This document shows positions 19,301-26,764 of a DNA stretch of 64,000 bases, one piece after another. The first letter of the stretch is position 1. Each line of letters starts with the position of its first letter. The DNA lies in contig DIDT01000067.1 of the NCBI GenBank assembly GCA_002418285.1, positions 168,801-232,800 on the forward strand. The letters run 5' to 3'. This stretch comes from Phycisphaerales bacterium UBA5793. GTDB lineage: Bacteria; Planctomycetota; Phycisphaerae; Phycisphaerales; UBA5793. The notes beneath the pieces are model-generated. The model worked only from the letters and a program-made list of their open reading frames with translations. It made no database searches and was not told the DNA's origin. The position numbers and the translations under genes are program-made.

Positions 19301-19855
19301 ATGAATCGACTCGCGATAGTTCTCACCTTGCTCCTGCTTGGCGGTTGCAGCGGAACCAATGAGTGGCAGATGTCCTACCGCACCCTCACGGAAACGCGCC
19401 TGACCCCGCTCGCCGAAGACGCGCCCATCCAGCTCGTCGATTGCTCCACGTACGCCGACGAACTCTACCTCAAGAAAGTCAAAGAAGCTGAAGCCGAGGC
19501 ACAGTCGCTCGGCTACAGCAATTTCGACATCAGCCGCACGCGCGACTCAGGCTCGAAGATCCAGTCCGCCTACGTCCCGGAATTGATTCAATTCGCCCGC
19601 TCCATCGGCGCCGACTTTGTCATCTATCGCATCAGCTACGTCGATACCGAGCGAGGCCAGCAACTCGACTCTTATGAGACGCCGCGCACCGACACCAGCT
19701 ACATCACCACCACCCGCCGCAACTCCGACGGCACCAAGTCGCGCTCCACCACGACCGTCACGACCACCAACTGGGAAACGCACCTCATCACGCGCACCGT
19801 TTCCATCGACCGCTTTACCGCGTCCGCCGCTTACTTCCGTCGCTCGCCGGACTAA
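19301..19855 (+). CDS. Putative lipoprotein downstream of the efflux operon
   Basis: The 184-residue product starts at ATG 19301 with AAAGG upstream. The signal peptide ends in the lipobox LGGC (Cys about residue 16). The mature region contains a Ser/Thr-rich tract near residue 140 (about 20 residues of mostly Ser, Thr and Arg) and no recognised domain. It lies 64 bases after the ABC gene on the same strand and may belong to the same operon. Confidence 0.6.
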   Translation: MNRLAIVLTLLLLGGCSGTNEWQMSYRTLTETRLTPLAEDAPIQLVDCSTYADELYLKKVKEAEAEAQSLGYSNFDISRTRDSGSKIQSAYVPELIQFARSIGADFVIYRISYVDTERGQQLDSYETPRTDTSYITTTRRNSDGTKSRSTTTVTTTNWETHLITRTVSIDRFTASAAYFRRSPD

Positions 19856-19980
19856 TGGTCTTCGGCTCATCGATCAGCCTCTCGATGGACGCATAGCGCA
19901 CCTCAGTCTCCTCCAAACCGCATAAGATTTCACCCGCTCATCCGTCGTATCTCCAGCCCCCTCACCTTCTGGAGCCGACC

Positions 19981-20328
19981 ATGCGACGATTCATTGCCCT
20001 CGCACTCACCGCCGCGATCGTTCTGCCCGCGTGCCATGCGGCATCAAAACCGTTCCAACAGTCCACCGTTGCCAACGCCGTTGAGTCCGAGCCTGCGCCC
20101 GAGCAGACTGCACAAGCGCAAAGCATGATGGAGCAGCTTAAGAAACTGCTCGCGGAACAGCAGGCCTCTATCCGAGCGCACCCGCCTGGCGGTGCCACCA
20201 TCATTCCGCCTCTCACCGTAGATCCGCTCTTCACGATTCCTGACGAGCAACTCATCAAGCAACTTGAGAGACAACTCCGCATTCAACTCAATAATCCGCA
20301 GAAAGTGCCCGAAGACGACCGGTCCTGA
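19981..20328 (+). CDS. Small putative lipoprotein
   Basis: This 115-residue protein has a signal peptide with lipobox LPAC (Cys about residue 18), a Pro/Glu/Gln-rich linker and two short amphipathic helices (MMEQLKKLLAEQQASI and LIKQLERQLRIQL) likely to form a coiled coil. No family is recognised. Confidence 0.5.
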   Translation: MRRFIALALTAAIVLPACHAASKPFQQSTVANAVESEPAPEQTAQAQSMMEQLKKLLAEQQASIRAHPPGGATIIPPLTVDPLFTIPDEQLIKQLERQLRIQLNNPQKVPEDDRS

Positions 20329-20694
20329 CACCAGCGCTCCGCTTGCAACCCGGCTCTAGTCCACGCCTTTGTCTTGCACCCGTTCTACTCATCTCATTTG
20401 CATCCTCGCTTGGCCCTACGACAAATCTGCTGCGGGTTTTTTCAAAATATCCTACCTACACGGCTGGTTTGGTGCAACAGCATGTTATACTGCGAATGTC
20501 GGCGACCAGCATCACCTCGGGGAACACAATATTCACCGGCGGAAGCTGATCGTCACGTGTGGCTTCAATGGTCTTATCTCTTGGTTAATGCGACGTACCA
20601 GCTCGGATGCCGGGCAGGTCGCTTCAGCCGCCCGGTCGTCAGCGTTGGCGCCCGACTTCGCACAGAGTCATATCCCTGAAAGGAGAGGACGAAC
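20329..20694 (+). other. 366-bp intergenic region with possible promoter
   Basis: No convincing gene is present. TATACT at 20486-20491 is a plausible -10 element with only a weak -35 upstream. The ribosome-binding AAAGGAGAGG lies a few bases before the next start codon. The region is more AT-rich than its neighbours around 20440-20530. Confidence 0.35.
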
Positions 20695-21132
20695 ATGTTT
20701 CGAATTATGGGAATTGCCATCACCACCATGACCCTGGCGCGGCCCGTGCAGGCTCAGGTGATGCGTCAACTCGAACCGGGCGAAAACTTCGCTGCCGCGG
20801 ACCAGAACACAACTCTCAGCGGACTCGCCCTCAATGCGCGCACGTCCTGTCCAAGGAGCGGCCCGCTCGATCTCGAGGCGAGCGGCGGATCAGGCGGCCG
20901 CATCGTCTTCCTCTATGCCACAAGACAGGGCAGCTTCCCAATTCCCCACAACCAACCTTGCGCCGGCACCGTGCTCGACCTCGGCGGCACACTCTTCATC
21001 GCCGGCTCCGCATCCGGCAACCCCGCCGTGCTCCACTTCAACTACGTACCCGGCCCCGCGTGCGGCCGACTCTTCCTTCAGGCCATCGACCTCGGCACCT
21101 GCACGACCTCGAACGTCGTCCGCTTCCAGTAA
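20695..21132 (+). CDS. Secreted protein with a Cys-rich domain shared with the 52-kb gene
   Basis: The 145-residue product has a signal peptide ending near PVQAQ. Its mature part matches the C-terminal domain of the gene at 52045-52944. Both have a first Cys-Pro, the block (Q/L)PCAGTVL in the middle, and an end reading CG(R/A)-(L/Y)F-LQ followed by Cys and SNV. Four Cys at corresponding positions suggest two disulfides in an exported beta-rich domain. The function is unknown. A terminator hairpin follows the stop. Confidence 0.6.
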   Translation: MFRIMGIAITTMTLARPVQAQVMRQLEPGENFAAADQNTTLSGLALNARTSCPRSGPLDLEASGGSGGRIVFLYATRQGSFPIPHNQPCAGTVLDLGGTLFIAGSASGNPAVLHFNYVPGPACGRLFLQAIDLGTCTTSNVVRFQ

Positions 21133-21154
21133 AGCGCACGTCTACAACATCACA

Positions 21155-21186
21155 GGCCGCACCGCGCTCAAACGGTGCGGCCTTGT
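21155..21186 (+). terminator. Terminator between convergent genes
   Basis: GGCCGCACCG (21155-21164) pairs with CGGTGCGGCC (21173-21182) across an 8-base loop and is followed by TTGTTG. The stop codon of the minus-strand gene lies in the loop. Confidence 0.7.
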
Positions 21187-21614
21187 TGCGTCGTCTTTGC
21201 CTCGCCGCACTCAGAACACACGCCACCCGTGCTACCGCGCAGGTCATATCCGCAGTTAGGACAGAGTCCCGCAGATCGACGTCGCGCGCAAAGTGCGAGT
21301 AACACCAGTGCCGGAACGAGGATCCCGCAAAGAGGGATGCTCACTTCCTCTGACCATCCAATTGGAACTCCAGCCCACGCAGTCGGCCAAAGTGCATAAC
21401 GCACACCCATCTCCGACATGCTGATCCACGTTCCGCAACCCATTCCCAGATCGCCGACACCACCGTAGATCGCACCATTCGACACAACCACGCGCACCTG
21501 GCGTCCGCTCGGAATGTCGGCAACCCAACCAGCCTCGACAAAGCCGCTGGCAATGTACGAACATATCGCCGCCGTGATCAAAAGAGGTCTAAGAAATCGC
21601 CGCCACGTGCTCAT
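21168..21614 (-). CDS. Membrane protein with CGYDLRG zinc ribbon
   Basis: The 148-residue protein has an N-terminal membrane helix (residues 8-25) and a second one near residue 105. It ends in the planctomycete zinc ribbon CPNCGYDLRGS...CSECG. The start at ATG 21614 follows GGCGGG; a longer frame upstream reads into unlikely Arg/Gly-rich sequence. Related in architecture, not in detail, to the gene at 3015-4424. Function unknown. Confidence 0.55.
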   Translation of the reverse strand: MSTWRRFLRPLLITAAICSYIASGFVEAGWVADIPSGRQVRVVVSNGAIYGGVGDLGMGCGTWISMSEMGVRYALWPTAWAGVPIGWSEEVSIPLCGILVPALVLLALCARRRSAGLCPNCGYDLRGSTGGVCSECGEAKTTQQGRTV

Positions 21615-21628
21615 GCGATCCGCCCGCC

Positions 21629-22054
21629 CTACAACGCCGACCTGTTGACGCCCGCCCACTCCAGAGCCTGCTCCCGATCGGCAAACGTCCGCCAGTGCAC
21701 CGCCGTGCCACCGCGGAACGTGTACACATCCGTGACCGGCCCGTCGATCCAATCCGTGTGATTCTCGAATCTCACATGCACCTGCGCGAACACAACGATC
21801 TTGTCGCCGGCCATAATAAACCGCTCCGGCTCGCACGTCCCCTCGGCCCATTGCCCGCGCATCTTTGTCACGTGCCGCTCCAGCTCGCCGCGCCCACGAT
21901 ACGTCCCGGCCCCCGGAAACCCCGCCGGTTCGCTGTACTCGATCTGCGGATCAAACAGCGCGACCATCGCCGAAACATCGCCCCGATTCAGCGCCGCATA
22001 CGCTGCCCGCAACGTCTCCGTTTCCGCAGCAAGCGATCGATTCACGTCGTTCAT
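21629..22054 (-). CDS. SnoaL-like/NTF2-fold protein
   Basis: The 141-residue protein has the standard length and pattern of a polyketide-cyclase-like NTF2 fold. It has an N-terminal helix with LRAAYAALNRGDVSAMVALFDPQIEYSEP, then a strand block with GRGELERHVTKM, and a final strand pair around VYTFRGGTAVHWRTFADR. Such small proteins act as enzymes or as dimeric binding modules; the ligand cannot be told. The start at ATG 22054 avoids an upstream extension that encodes a dispersed palindrome. It lies 14 bases before the zinc-ribbon gene on the same strand. Confidence 0.75.
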   Translation of the reverse strand: MNDVNRSLAAETETLRAAYAALNRGDVSAMVALFDPQIEYSEPAGFPGAGTYRGRGELERHVTKMRGQWAEGTCEPERFIMAGDKIVVFAQVHVRFENHTDWIDGPVTDVYTFRGGTAVHWRTFADREQALEWAGVNRSAL

Positions 22055-22120
22055 ATATGTCCCCGCTTTCCTGAGATGGTATTCGGCTTGATGTTCCGCC
22101 GGGGCAAAGTCAGACAGGCA

Positions 22121-22147
22121 TGTCATTCCCGCGAAGGCGGGAATCCA
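22121..22147. repeat. Dispersed 27-bp palindrome (encodes IPAFAGMT when read through)
   Basis: The palindrome ATTCCCGC-GAAG-GCGGGAAT with flanking TGTC and CCA is a sequence seen between genes in many unrelated bacteria. If translated in the minus direction it gives WIPAFAGMT, a common false N-terminus. Here it sits just upstream of the SnoaL-like gene. Confidence 0.7.
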
Positions 22148-22201
22148 CTCCAGCGCCAATCCGCCCAGCGCACTACACCCCTGACACTCACTTCCCACAC
22201 A

Positions 22202-23212
22202 CTACCGCACCCGCCCCAGCGCGCCCGGCCGCACATACCGCTCACCAACTGCCGCGCCCGTCACGCGCTTCGTGCTCTTCCGCCAGCGCTCCATCAGCCC
22301 CTTCACCTTGCCGTAGTGCAATCCAAGACACTTCCCGCACACCAGTCGGCGCGGCCCGAACAGCGGCGCATACCGCGCCGCAACCACCTGCTCATCCAGC
22401 GTCACCGCCGCGCTCAGCCGCCGCGCCCGCCGCAACTCCTCCATCATCTTCAACCACCCCAGCGCGATCAGCGAGTCATCCAGCTCCGCGCGCGTGCACA
22501 ACGGCAGGAACAACTTATAACACTTCCCCGTGCAGGGCTCGCCCCACGCCTCGCGCCCCACCGCCCACCACCACTTCTGCCGCTCCGTCGGCGTCACCCG
22601 CCGCGCATCAGGCCGCCACACCGGCACCGAGTGATACCCCAGCCCTCGACCCGGGCACACCAGGTAATGCCGCCTGATCCGCCGATCCCACTTCGCCCGC
22701 AGGTTCGGCAGCACATACGCCCGATCATCCACCTTGCCGATGCACCACCGCTCCACGACCAGCTCCTGCCGCCACTCGTGCAGCGGCAACCCCAGCATCT
22801 TCTCCACACACGCCCCGCGGTTCGGGTTCGCAATCAGCATCGTGCTCCGCTCCGGCCCCATCTCCGGCTCCGCCAGATCCTTCAGCGACCGCTCCCAACG
22901 CTTGTCGCGATCCCACCCACGCACCGGCTGCATCGCATGACTCTTCCACCGATAGTCCCCCTCGATCTCGCGCGGCTTGCGGCTTTCATGCAATCTCCAC
23001 AACCACCGCGCGTTCATCACGATCGTCCCGCGCGCCTCGCACCCGCCCTTGAACGACCGCACCGGCGTCATCGCCTCGATCCGCCGCCACACCTCGCCGA
23101 CGCGCACCTCCGCGCACGCCGACCGATCGATCCGACCCGACCAGCACACCCACGAAGGACGCTGGTGCAACGTCCGCAAGTTCGGCACCGCCGGCAATCG
23201 CTTCTGACTCAT
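22202..23212 (-). CDS. Hypothetical protein with zinc-ribbon-like Cys pairs
   Basis: The product of 336 residues is rich in Arg and Trp. It has several Cys pairs, including CTGKC and, near the C-terminus, LVCGKCLGLHYG. The last pattern resembles the Cys-x2-Cys-Leu-x-Leu-x-Tyr zinc ribbon found in many phage and plasmid proteins. Start choice is uncertain between ATG 23212 and ATG 23224; neither has a strong ribosome site. A longer frame would run into a REP-like palindrome. It neighbours the Y1 transposase-like gene and lies in the accessory region. Function unknown. Confidence 0.5.
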   Translation of the reverse strand: MSQKRLPAVPNLRTLHQRPSWVCWSGRIDRSACAEVRVGEVWRRIEAMTPVRSFKGGCEARGTIVMNARWLWRLHESRKPREIEGDYRWKSHAMQPVRGWDRDKRWERSLKDLAEPEMGPERSTMLIANPNRGACVEKMLGLPLHEWRQELVVERWCIGKVDDRAYVLPNLRAKWDRRIRRHYLVCPGRGLGYHSVPVWRPDARRVTPTERQKWWWAVGREAWGEPCTGKCYKLFLPLCTRAELDDSLIALGWLKMMEELRRARRLSAAVTLDEQVVAARYAPLFGPRRLVCGKCLGLHYGKVKGLMERWRKSTKRVTGAAVGERYVRPGALGRVR

Positions 23213-23338
23213 GCCCAACAACATGCCGCGCAAAGCCATGCGTGCAACTGCAAATCTGCAATGACACCAACTCCGCGCTCGCCCGTGCGCACATTCACCG
23301 ACAAACCAACCCGCACCGCGCAAAACGCGCACGCCAAA

Positions 23339-23362
23339 GCCCAGGGATAGCCATCCCTGGGC
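23339..23362 (+). repeat. REP-like palindrome R1
   Basis: GCCCAGGGAT-AGCC-ATCCCTGGGC, a perfect 10-bp stem with an AGCC loop, between the zinc-ribbon-like gene and the transposase-like gene. First of six copies in 1.6 kb, all in the same orientation. Confidence 0.8.
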
Positions 23363-23386
23363 GTTCCGCACACAAACCAACTCCGC

Positions 23387-23986
23387 CTACTCCACCTCGC
23401 GCAACCGCACCATCGACCACACGACCGCCCCCTCCTCCACGTGCCGCCGTATGTACGCCACCACTTTCAACTGGTGCGCCCGCGATCGAACCGGCTCGAT
23501 GTGCGACCGCGCGCCCCACACGCCGCCGACGAGCCCATGCTCGCGCAATACGAATGCCGCATGCTTCTTCGCCATTCCGATCACATGCCGAGGCACAGGA
23601 TCCCGCCCATCCTGCAGCGAGTTCGCCATACAAAGCCCAGGGATAGCCATCCCTGGGCTTTGCCAATTCGCAAACCGCACCAAAGCATGAAAGTGCGTCG
23701 TCCCCACGCACATGTCCACGAGTTCGCTGCCCAGCGCAATCAACTTCTCCGCGATTGCCGTGCACGCCGCCTCACGCTGCGCCGGCGTCAACACGACAGC
23801 CGGCCGCTTGATCAGCGCCCGCGACAACCGCCGCTGCGAAGCAAACGCTCCAGCCGCTGGCGGCCGCTTGTAATCCCCATCAACATGCTCGCGATGATGC
23901 CGCGCCCGCCAGCCTCGCTCATCTCCGCGCAGCCACGACCCATACGTATGCCCCATGCAGTGATACCAGCCGTTCCAAACCTGCAT
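23387..23986 (-). CDS. REP-associated tyrosine transposase-like protein (Y1/HUH superfamily)
   Basis: This 199-residue protein has the N-terminal block YHCMGHTYGSWLRGDERGWR typical of planctomycete IS200/TnpA_REP relatives. It has the histidine pair HFHAL (His98, His100) after a hydrophobic strand, matching the HUH metal-binding motif. A C-terminal helix follows with Tyr178 in VVAYIRRHVEEGA, which would be the catalytic tyrosine. The family nicks single-stranded DNA at REP hairpins through a 5'-phosphotyrosine bond. The many REP-like palindromes around this gene fit that role. One palindrome (R2) lies inside the coding sequence and encodes about residues 110-117 in frame. Confidence 0.6.
   Translation of the reverse strand: MQVWNGWYHCMGHTYGSWLRGDERGWRARHHREHVDGDYKRPPAAGAFASQRRLSRALIKRPAVVLTPAQREAACTAIAEKLIALGSELVDMCVGTTHFHALVRFANWQSPGMAIPGLCMANSLQDGRDPVPRHVIGMAKKHAAFVLREHGLVGGVWGARSHIEPVRSRAHQLKVVAYIRRHVEEGAVVWSMVRLREVE
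23631..23662 (+). repeat. REP-like palindrome R2, inside the transposase-like gene
   Basis: The palindrome core at 23635-23658 is identical to R1 and is extended to 14-bp arms (CAAAG...CTTTG). It adds the residues SPGMAIPGL to the transposase-like protein without breaking the frame. Confidence 0.8.
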
Positions 23987-24050
23987 GCCGCACGATATGA
24001 GTTAGGGCTTTGTCAGGCAACCGTACCCTGAGAAAAACAAAGCCCCCAAA

Positions 24051-24074
24051 GCCCAGGCATAGCCATGCCTGGGC
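24051..24074 (+). repeat. REP-like palindrome R3
   Basis: GCCCAGGCAT-AGCC-ATGCCTGGGC. Compared with R1 one stem pair is changed from G-C to C-G on both arms, so the hairpin is conserved by a compensatory change. Confidence 0.8.
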
Positions 24075-24086
24075 CGCATCCCCATC

Positions 24087-24170
24087 GCCGCCCGATCCTG
24101 CCTGCCTCCACCGCCTGAAGGATCAAACTGCCACCGCCGCAAGAGCAAACGCGGCCGCGTCTGCTAACCG
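24087..24170. repeat. 84-bp direct repeat, copy A1
   Basis: The first 50 bases of this segment match 24822-24871 with one visible substitution, and similarity continues to the shared end CTGCT(A/G)ACC. Each copy is flanked by REP-like palindromes. Confidence 0.7.
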
Positions 24171-24207
24171 ACCCACCCAACGCCCAGCAACGAACCACCC
24201 CCACAAC

Positions 24208-24231
24208 GCCCGGGCATAGCCATGCCTGGGC
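24208..24231 (+). repeat. REP-like palindrome R4
   Basis: GCCCGGGCAT-AGCC-ATGCCTGGGC, the R3 type with one G-T wobble. The preceding CCACAACG is shared with R5. Confidence 0.8.
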
Positions 24232-24284
24232 CTCAGCCCCGCCCGATCCGCACTCTTCAATGCGACAGCGTTCGCTTGCCCGCC

Positions 24285-24704
24285 CTACTCCTCCTCAAGC
24301 GGCGGAATGCTGCTGTGTTGCCAGGCCAGCACACACAGAATCACGCTCAGAAACGTGCAGCCGCCGATGTGATAGCCGGGCGTGAGCATGAGGTTGTGCC
24401 AAGAGACTGAACCATCCGGCGGCTCGGGCTCGCGATACTTCGCATAGGCTTCGCTGACCCGGTCTTCAAACTCCCGCCCGTGCAGCACCCAGAGCCAGAG
24501 CGGCATTGAAAACGCCAACGCCAACATCAGGAAGAAACCCCGCATCGTCCCGCGCCGCAGGATTCGCACATCGCGCTTCTTCATCTGCTGTTCAAACTTC
24601 AGACGTTCGTCCTCGACTCGCTCTGATTCAATCTGCGCGTCGACTTGATGCCCCCGCGCCTTGGCAGCGCTCTCCTGCCGACTCAATCCACCGGCCTTGC
24701 TCAT
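24285..24704 (-). CDS. Small two-helix membrane protein between REP repeats
   Basis: The 139-residue protein has a charged coiled-coil-like N-terminus (residues 8-50, rich in Glu, Lys and Arg), one membrane helix (about 55-74) and a second one near the C-terminus (about 113-130). It ends in an acidic tail. No family is recognised. Its main interest is position: it is bracketed by two copies of a REP-repeat-REP cassette, suggesting it was gained or duplicated with the repeats. Confidence 0.5.
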   Translation of the reverse strand: MSKAGGLSRQESAAKARGHQVDAQIESERVEDERLKFEQQMKKRDVRILRRGTMRGFFLMLALAFSMPLWLWVLHGREFEDRVSEAYAKYREPEPPDGSVSWHNLMLTPGYHIGGCTFLSVILCVLAWQHSSIPPLEEE

Positions 24705-24735
24705 GCCCCAATGCTACTCGCCCACCCCCCACAAC

Positions 24736-24759
24736 GCCCGGGCATAGCCATGCCTGGGC
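24736..24759 (+). repeat. REP-like palindrome R5
   Basis: Identical core to R4, with the same CCACAACG lead-in and the trailing CTC. Confidence 0.8.
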
Positions 24760-24821
24760 CTCTCCTCTCCGAAAACTTCCTGTGCATCTACAAGGCAGCC
24801 ATCCTCAAACGCACCGCCAGG

Positions 24822-24905
24822 GCCGCCCGATCCTGCCTGCCCCCACCGCCTGAAGGATCAAACTGCCGCGGCCGCAAGCCAACGCGCGGCAGCATCTGCT
24901 GACCA
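24822..24905. repeat. 84-bp direct repeat, copy A2
   Basis: Second copy of the segment at 24087-24170. It lies between R5 and R6 in the same relative order as A1 between R3 and R4. Confidence 0.7.
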
Positions 24906-24924
24906 CCACACCTCACCCGACAAA

Positions 24925-24949
24925 GCCCGTGGGATAGCCATCCCCGGGC
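24925..24949 (+). repeat. REP-like palindrome R6
   Basis: GCCCG-T-GGGAT-AGCC-ATCCC-CGGGC, the R1-type centre with one bulged T and an outer C-G pair replacing A-T. The loop AGCC is unchanged. Confidence 0.75.
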
Positions 24950-25013
24950 GATTCGCACTCCTCAATCCCGTACCAGTCCCGCTTTCCTGCCCGCGCGACG
25001 GCTTGCCCTTGTC

Positions 25014-25484
25014 TCACTCCTGCGATTCGACACTCTCGCGCATTTTGACAAGCTCCTCGCTCACGAACGGCTGCCTGCCTTTTGTCAGCGTCGGCAGCAG
25101 TGATTCCAGCGCATCGATCTGCTCGCGTGCTTCAGCCAATTGGCCCTTTCCGAGCACATACCGAAACCACGTCATTCGAGCGTTGATCGCATCGTCCATA
25201 GACCACGGCGGGTATTGCTGCCATCGATCCGCAAGAGGCTTCATCACCTCGTAGGGCTCATCAAACTCGGTGCAGCCCCAGCGCACGGTCCGCCCAAGCA
25301 CCACTCGCATCAGATAGTCAGTGATCTCCGCCGCTGCGGCTGCCTGGCGAAAACGTTCGATAGTGGCTTCGTGCCCCGCGCGCGTTGCGGAGAAGGTCCA
25401 CCGCTCCGGCGCGCTGAGCCACCCGCGATCCAGGTCGTTCAACGCCGCGCCGATTCTCGACTTCAATGCATCTTGTGGATTCAC
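25014..25484 (-). CDS. Hypothetical protein
   Basis: A 156-residue, mostly helical and soluble-looking protein starting at GTG 25484. It has no signal peptide, no Cys motif and no recognised domain. The C-terminal part (LAEAREQIDALESLLPTL) is amphipathic. It is the first of four small minus-strand genes of unknown function in the accessory region. Confidence 0.5.
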   Translation of the reverse strand: MNPQDALKSRIGAALNDLDRGWLSAPERWTFSATRAGHEATIERFRQAAAAAEITDYLMRVVLGRTVRWGCTEFDEPYEVMKPLADRWQQYPPWSMDDAINARMTWFRYVLGKGQLAEAREQIDALESLLPTLTKGRQPFVSEELVKMRESVESQE

Positions 25485-25540
25485 GATTCGATCCTACTCC
25501 GGCGATGACGGGCTACTTGTGCCACTGGAGCTGGCTTGCT

Positions 25541-25756
25541 TCACTTGCCGATCATGCCCGCGTGAATCATGGCTTCCTCAATGAGCGGTCGCGCCCAATC
25601 GGGGCACGGATGCACTCGCTTGGATGCCTGCAGACGGTTGGGAGCAGCCCGCGTGGTCAGACCGTGCATTTCCTTAACATGTGCGATCCAGCATGTCTTC
25701 ACAGTCTTACCGTACCTGATTCGGATGTGGTCCTGGATCTGAGCATAGGTTGCCAT
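25541..25756 (-). CDS. Small conserved-looking protein with KTCWIAHVKE motif
   Basis: The 71-residue protein starts at ATG 25756 after GGGAG. Its sequence MATYAQIQDHIRIRYGKTVK, then TCWIAHVKEMHGL and RVHPCPDWARPLIEEAM, resembles a small protein family seen in many bacteria near mobile or defence genes. Its molecular role is not known to me. The compact size and conserved Cys-Trp-Ile-Ala-His block make a real gene likely. Confidence 0.6.
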   Translation of the reverse strand: MATYAQIQDHIRIRYGKTVKTCWIAHVKEMHGLTTRAAPNRLQASKRVHPCPDWARPLIEEAMIHAGMIGK

Positions 25757-25795
25757 TGCATCTCCCGAGGATGGGGCAGGCGCTTCGATTCGCGC

Positions 25796-26224
25796 TCACG
25801 TCTGGCGAGTCCCGCCCCTTCGTTCCCGCCAGCGCCGCTTGATGATCGCGTCGTAGCGCTGCTTCGTATCAGCGACATTCTCGGCAAGCAGAAGGCGCTG
25901 CACTTCGTCCAGATGCCGCTCGACAAACTCGATCTCATCGGGCGTGGCCATCCCGTCCGGCCTTGCGATGCCGTCGAGCAACTCCCACGCGACCGAACAC
26001 GGGATCGCAAATCGCGGATACGCCTCCGGCTGAAACTCGATGGTCACGCCGGGATAGCCGAACTCCATCGCGAGGCAGATGCGCACGACGCCATCGCTCC
26101 AGCGGACCCAGCAACCACGAAAGACAGTCTCCTTTTCTACGACCCGAAAGCCGCGAGCGCAGAGAATGCAGTCCAGCCTTGCGCCGGTCGCCTCGAACTC
26201 GGATTCTGTCTTGCGATCATCCAC
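25796..26224 (-). CDS. Hypothetical protein
   Basis: The 142-residue protein starts at GTG 26224. It has a short beta-rich first half (FRGCWVRWSDGVVRICLAMEF) with three Cys and a charged helical second half ending in Arg-rich sequence. No domain is recognised. Confidence 0.45.
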   Translation of the reverse strand: MDDRKTESEFEATGARLDCILCARGFRVVEKETVFRGCWVRWSDGVVRICLAMEFGYPGVTIEFQPEAYPRFAIPCSVAWELLDGIARPDGMATPDEIEFVERHLDEVQRLLLAENVADTKQRYDAIIKRRWRERRGGTRQT

Positions 26225-26269
26225 TGATACCGTACCAGTGCCGCTTTCCTGCCCAAGGACCTGGCAGGC

Positions 26270-26518
26270 TCAGCCGTCCGTGGCGCGCCAACCGCTGTCG
26301 ATCTGACCGGGCAGGATCCAACCGTCGATCCAGCGAGTTCCCGGATGCATTTCCCCGGACGTCGTGTATATGGGTGGGGTTCGATAGCGTGGCGATGGGC
26401 CCTCTTGCCTCGGAGAATGCTCCTCGGCGCGCTTCGGATCAGGTGGTGGCCAAACCTGAATGATGAAGGTCATGCCACCGACGAGTACGACAGTTGCGTT
26501 TTGTAGGTGTCTGTTCAT
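26270..26518 (-). CDS. Possible small exported or membrane protein
   Basis: An 82-residue frame from ATG 26518 with one hydrophobic N-terminal segment (VVLVGGMTFIIQVW) and a polar Pro-rich remainder. The ribosome site is weak and no family is recognised. Confidence 0.3.
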   Translation of the reverse strand: MNRHLQNATVVLVGGMTFIIQVWPPPDPKRAEEHSPRQEGPSPRYRTPPIYTTSGEMHPGTRWIDGWILPGQIDSGWRATDG

Positions 26519-26586
26519 ATGAGTATTATCGGAATTGACCTACCGAGATTTTGAGCGTGTGGCTCCGCAAACTTCATTTCAAGCGC

Positions 26587-26761
26587 GTAGGGTGGGATAA
26601 GCGATGGCCTCGGAGCGCATCCCACCGGGTTCAACAACCGACCGTCAAGCCATCTGCCGATCCCGCGAACCGGCCATCGTAGTCGCGGCGTCCGCCTTCG
26701 TGCCGAGGTGCGACCAACGAAGGTGGGATGCGCTTCCCAAGCCGCGCTTGTCCCACCCTAC
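26587..26761. mobile_element. MITE-like element with nested inverted repeats
   Basis: The 16-bp termini GTAGGGTGGGATAAGC (26587-26602) and GCTTGTCCCACCCTAC (26746-26761) are inverted with one mismatch. An inner pair, AGCGCATCCCACC (26614-26626) and GGTGGGATGCGCT (26722-26734), is perfectly inverted. No coding capacity is seen in the 175 bp. The GGGTGGGATAAGCG / CGCATCCCACC words are common in dispersed intergenic repeats of many bacteria. Confidence 0.5.
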
Positions 26762-26764
26762 TTG

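Noticed and set aside
22055..22198. N-terminal extension of the SnoaL-like protein
   Set aside because: It reads through the dispersed palindrome (IPAFAGMT), a known artefact of over-long gene calls.
23339..24949. CRISPR array
   Set aside because: The repeats are palindromic, irregularly spaced (75 to over 500 bases), separated by genes, and lack uniform spacers.
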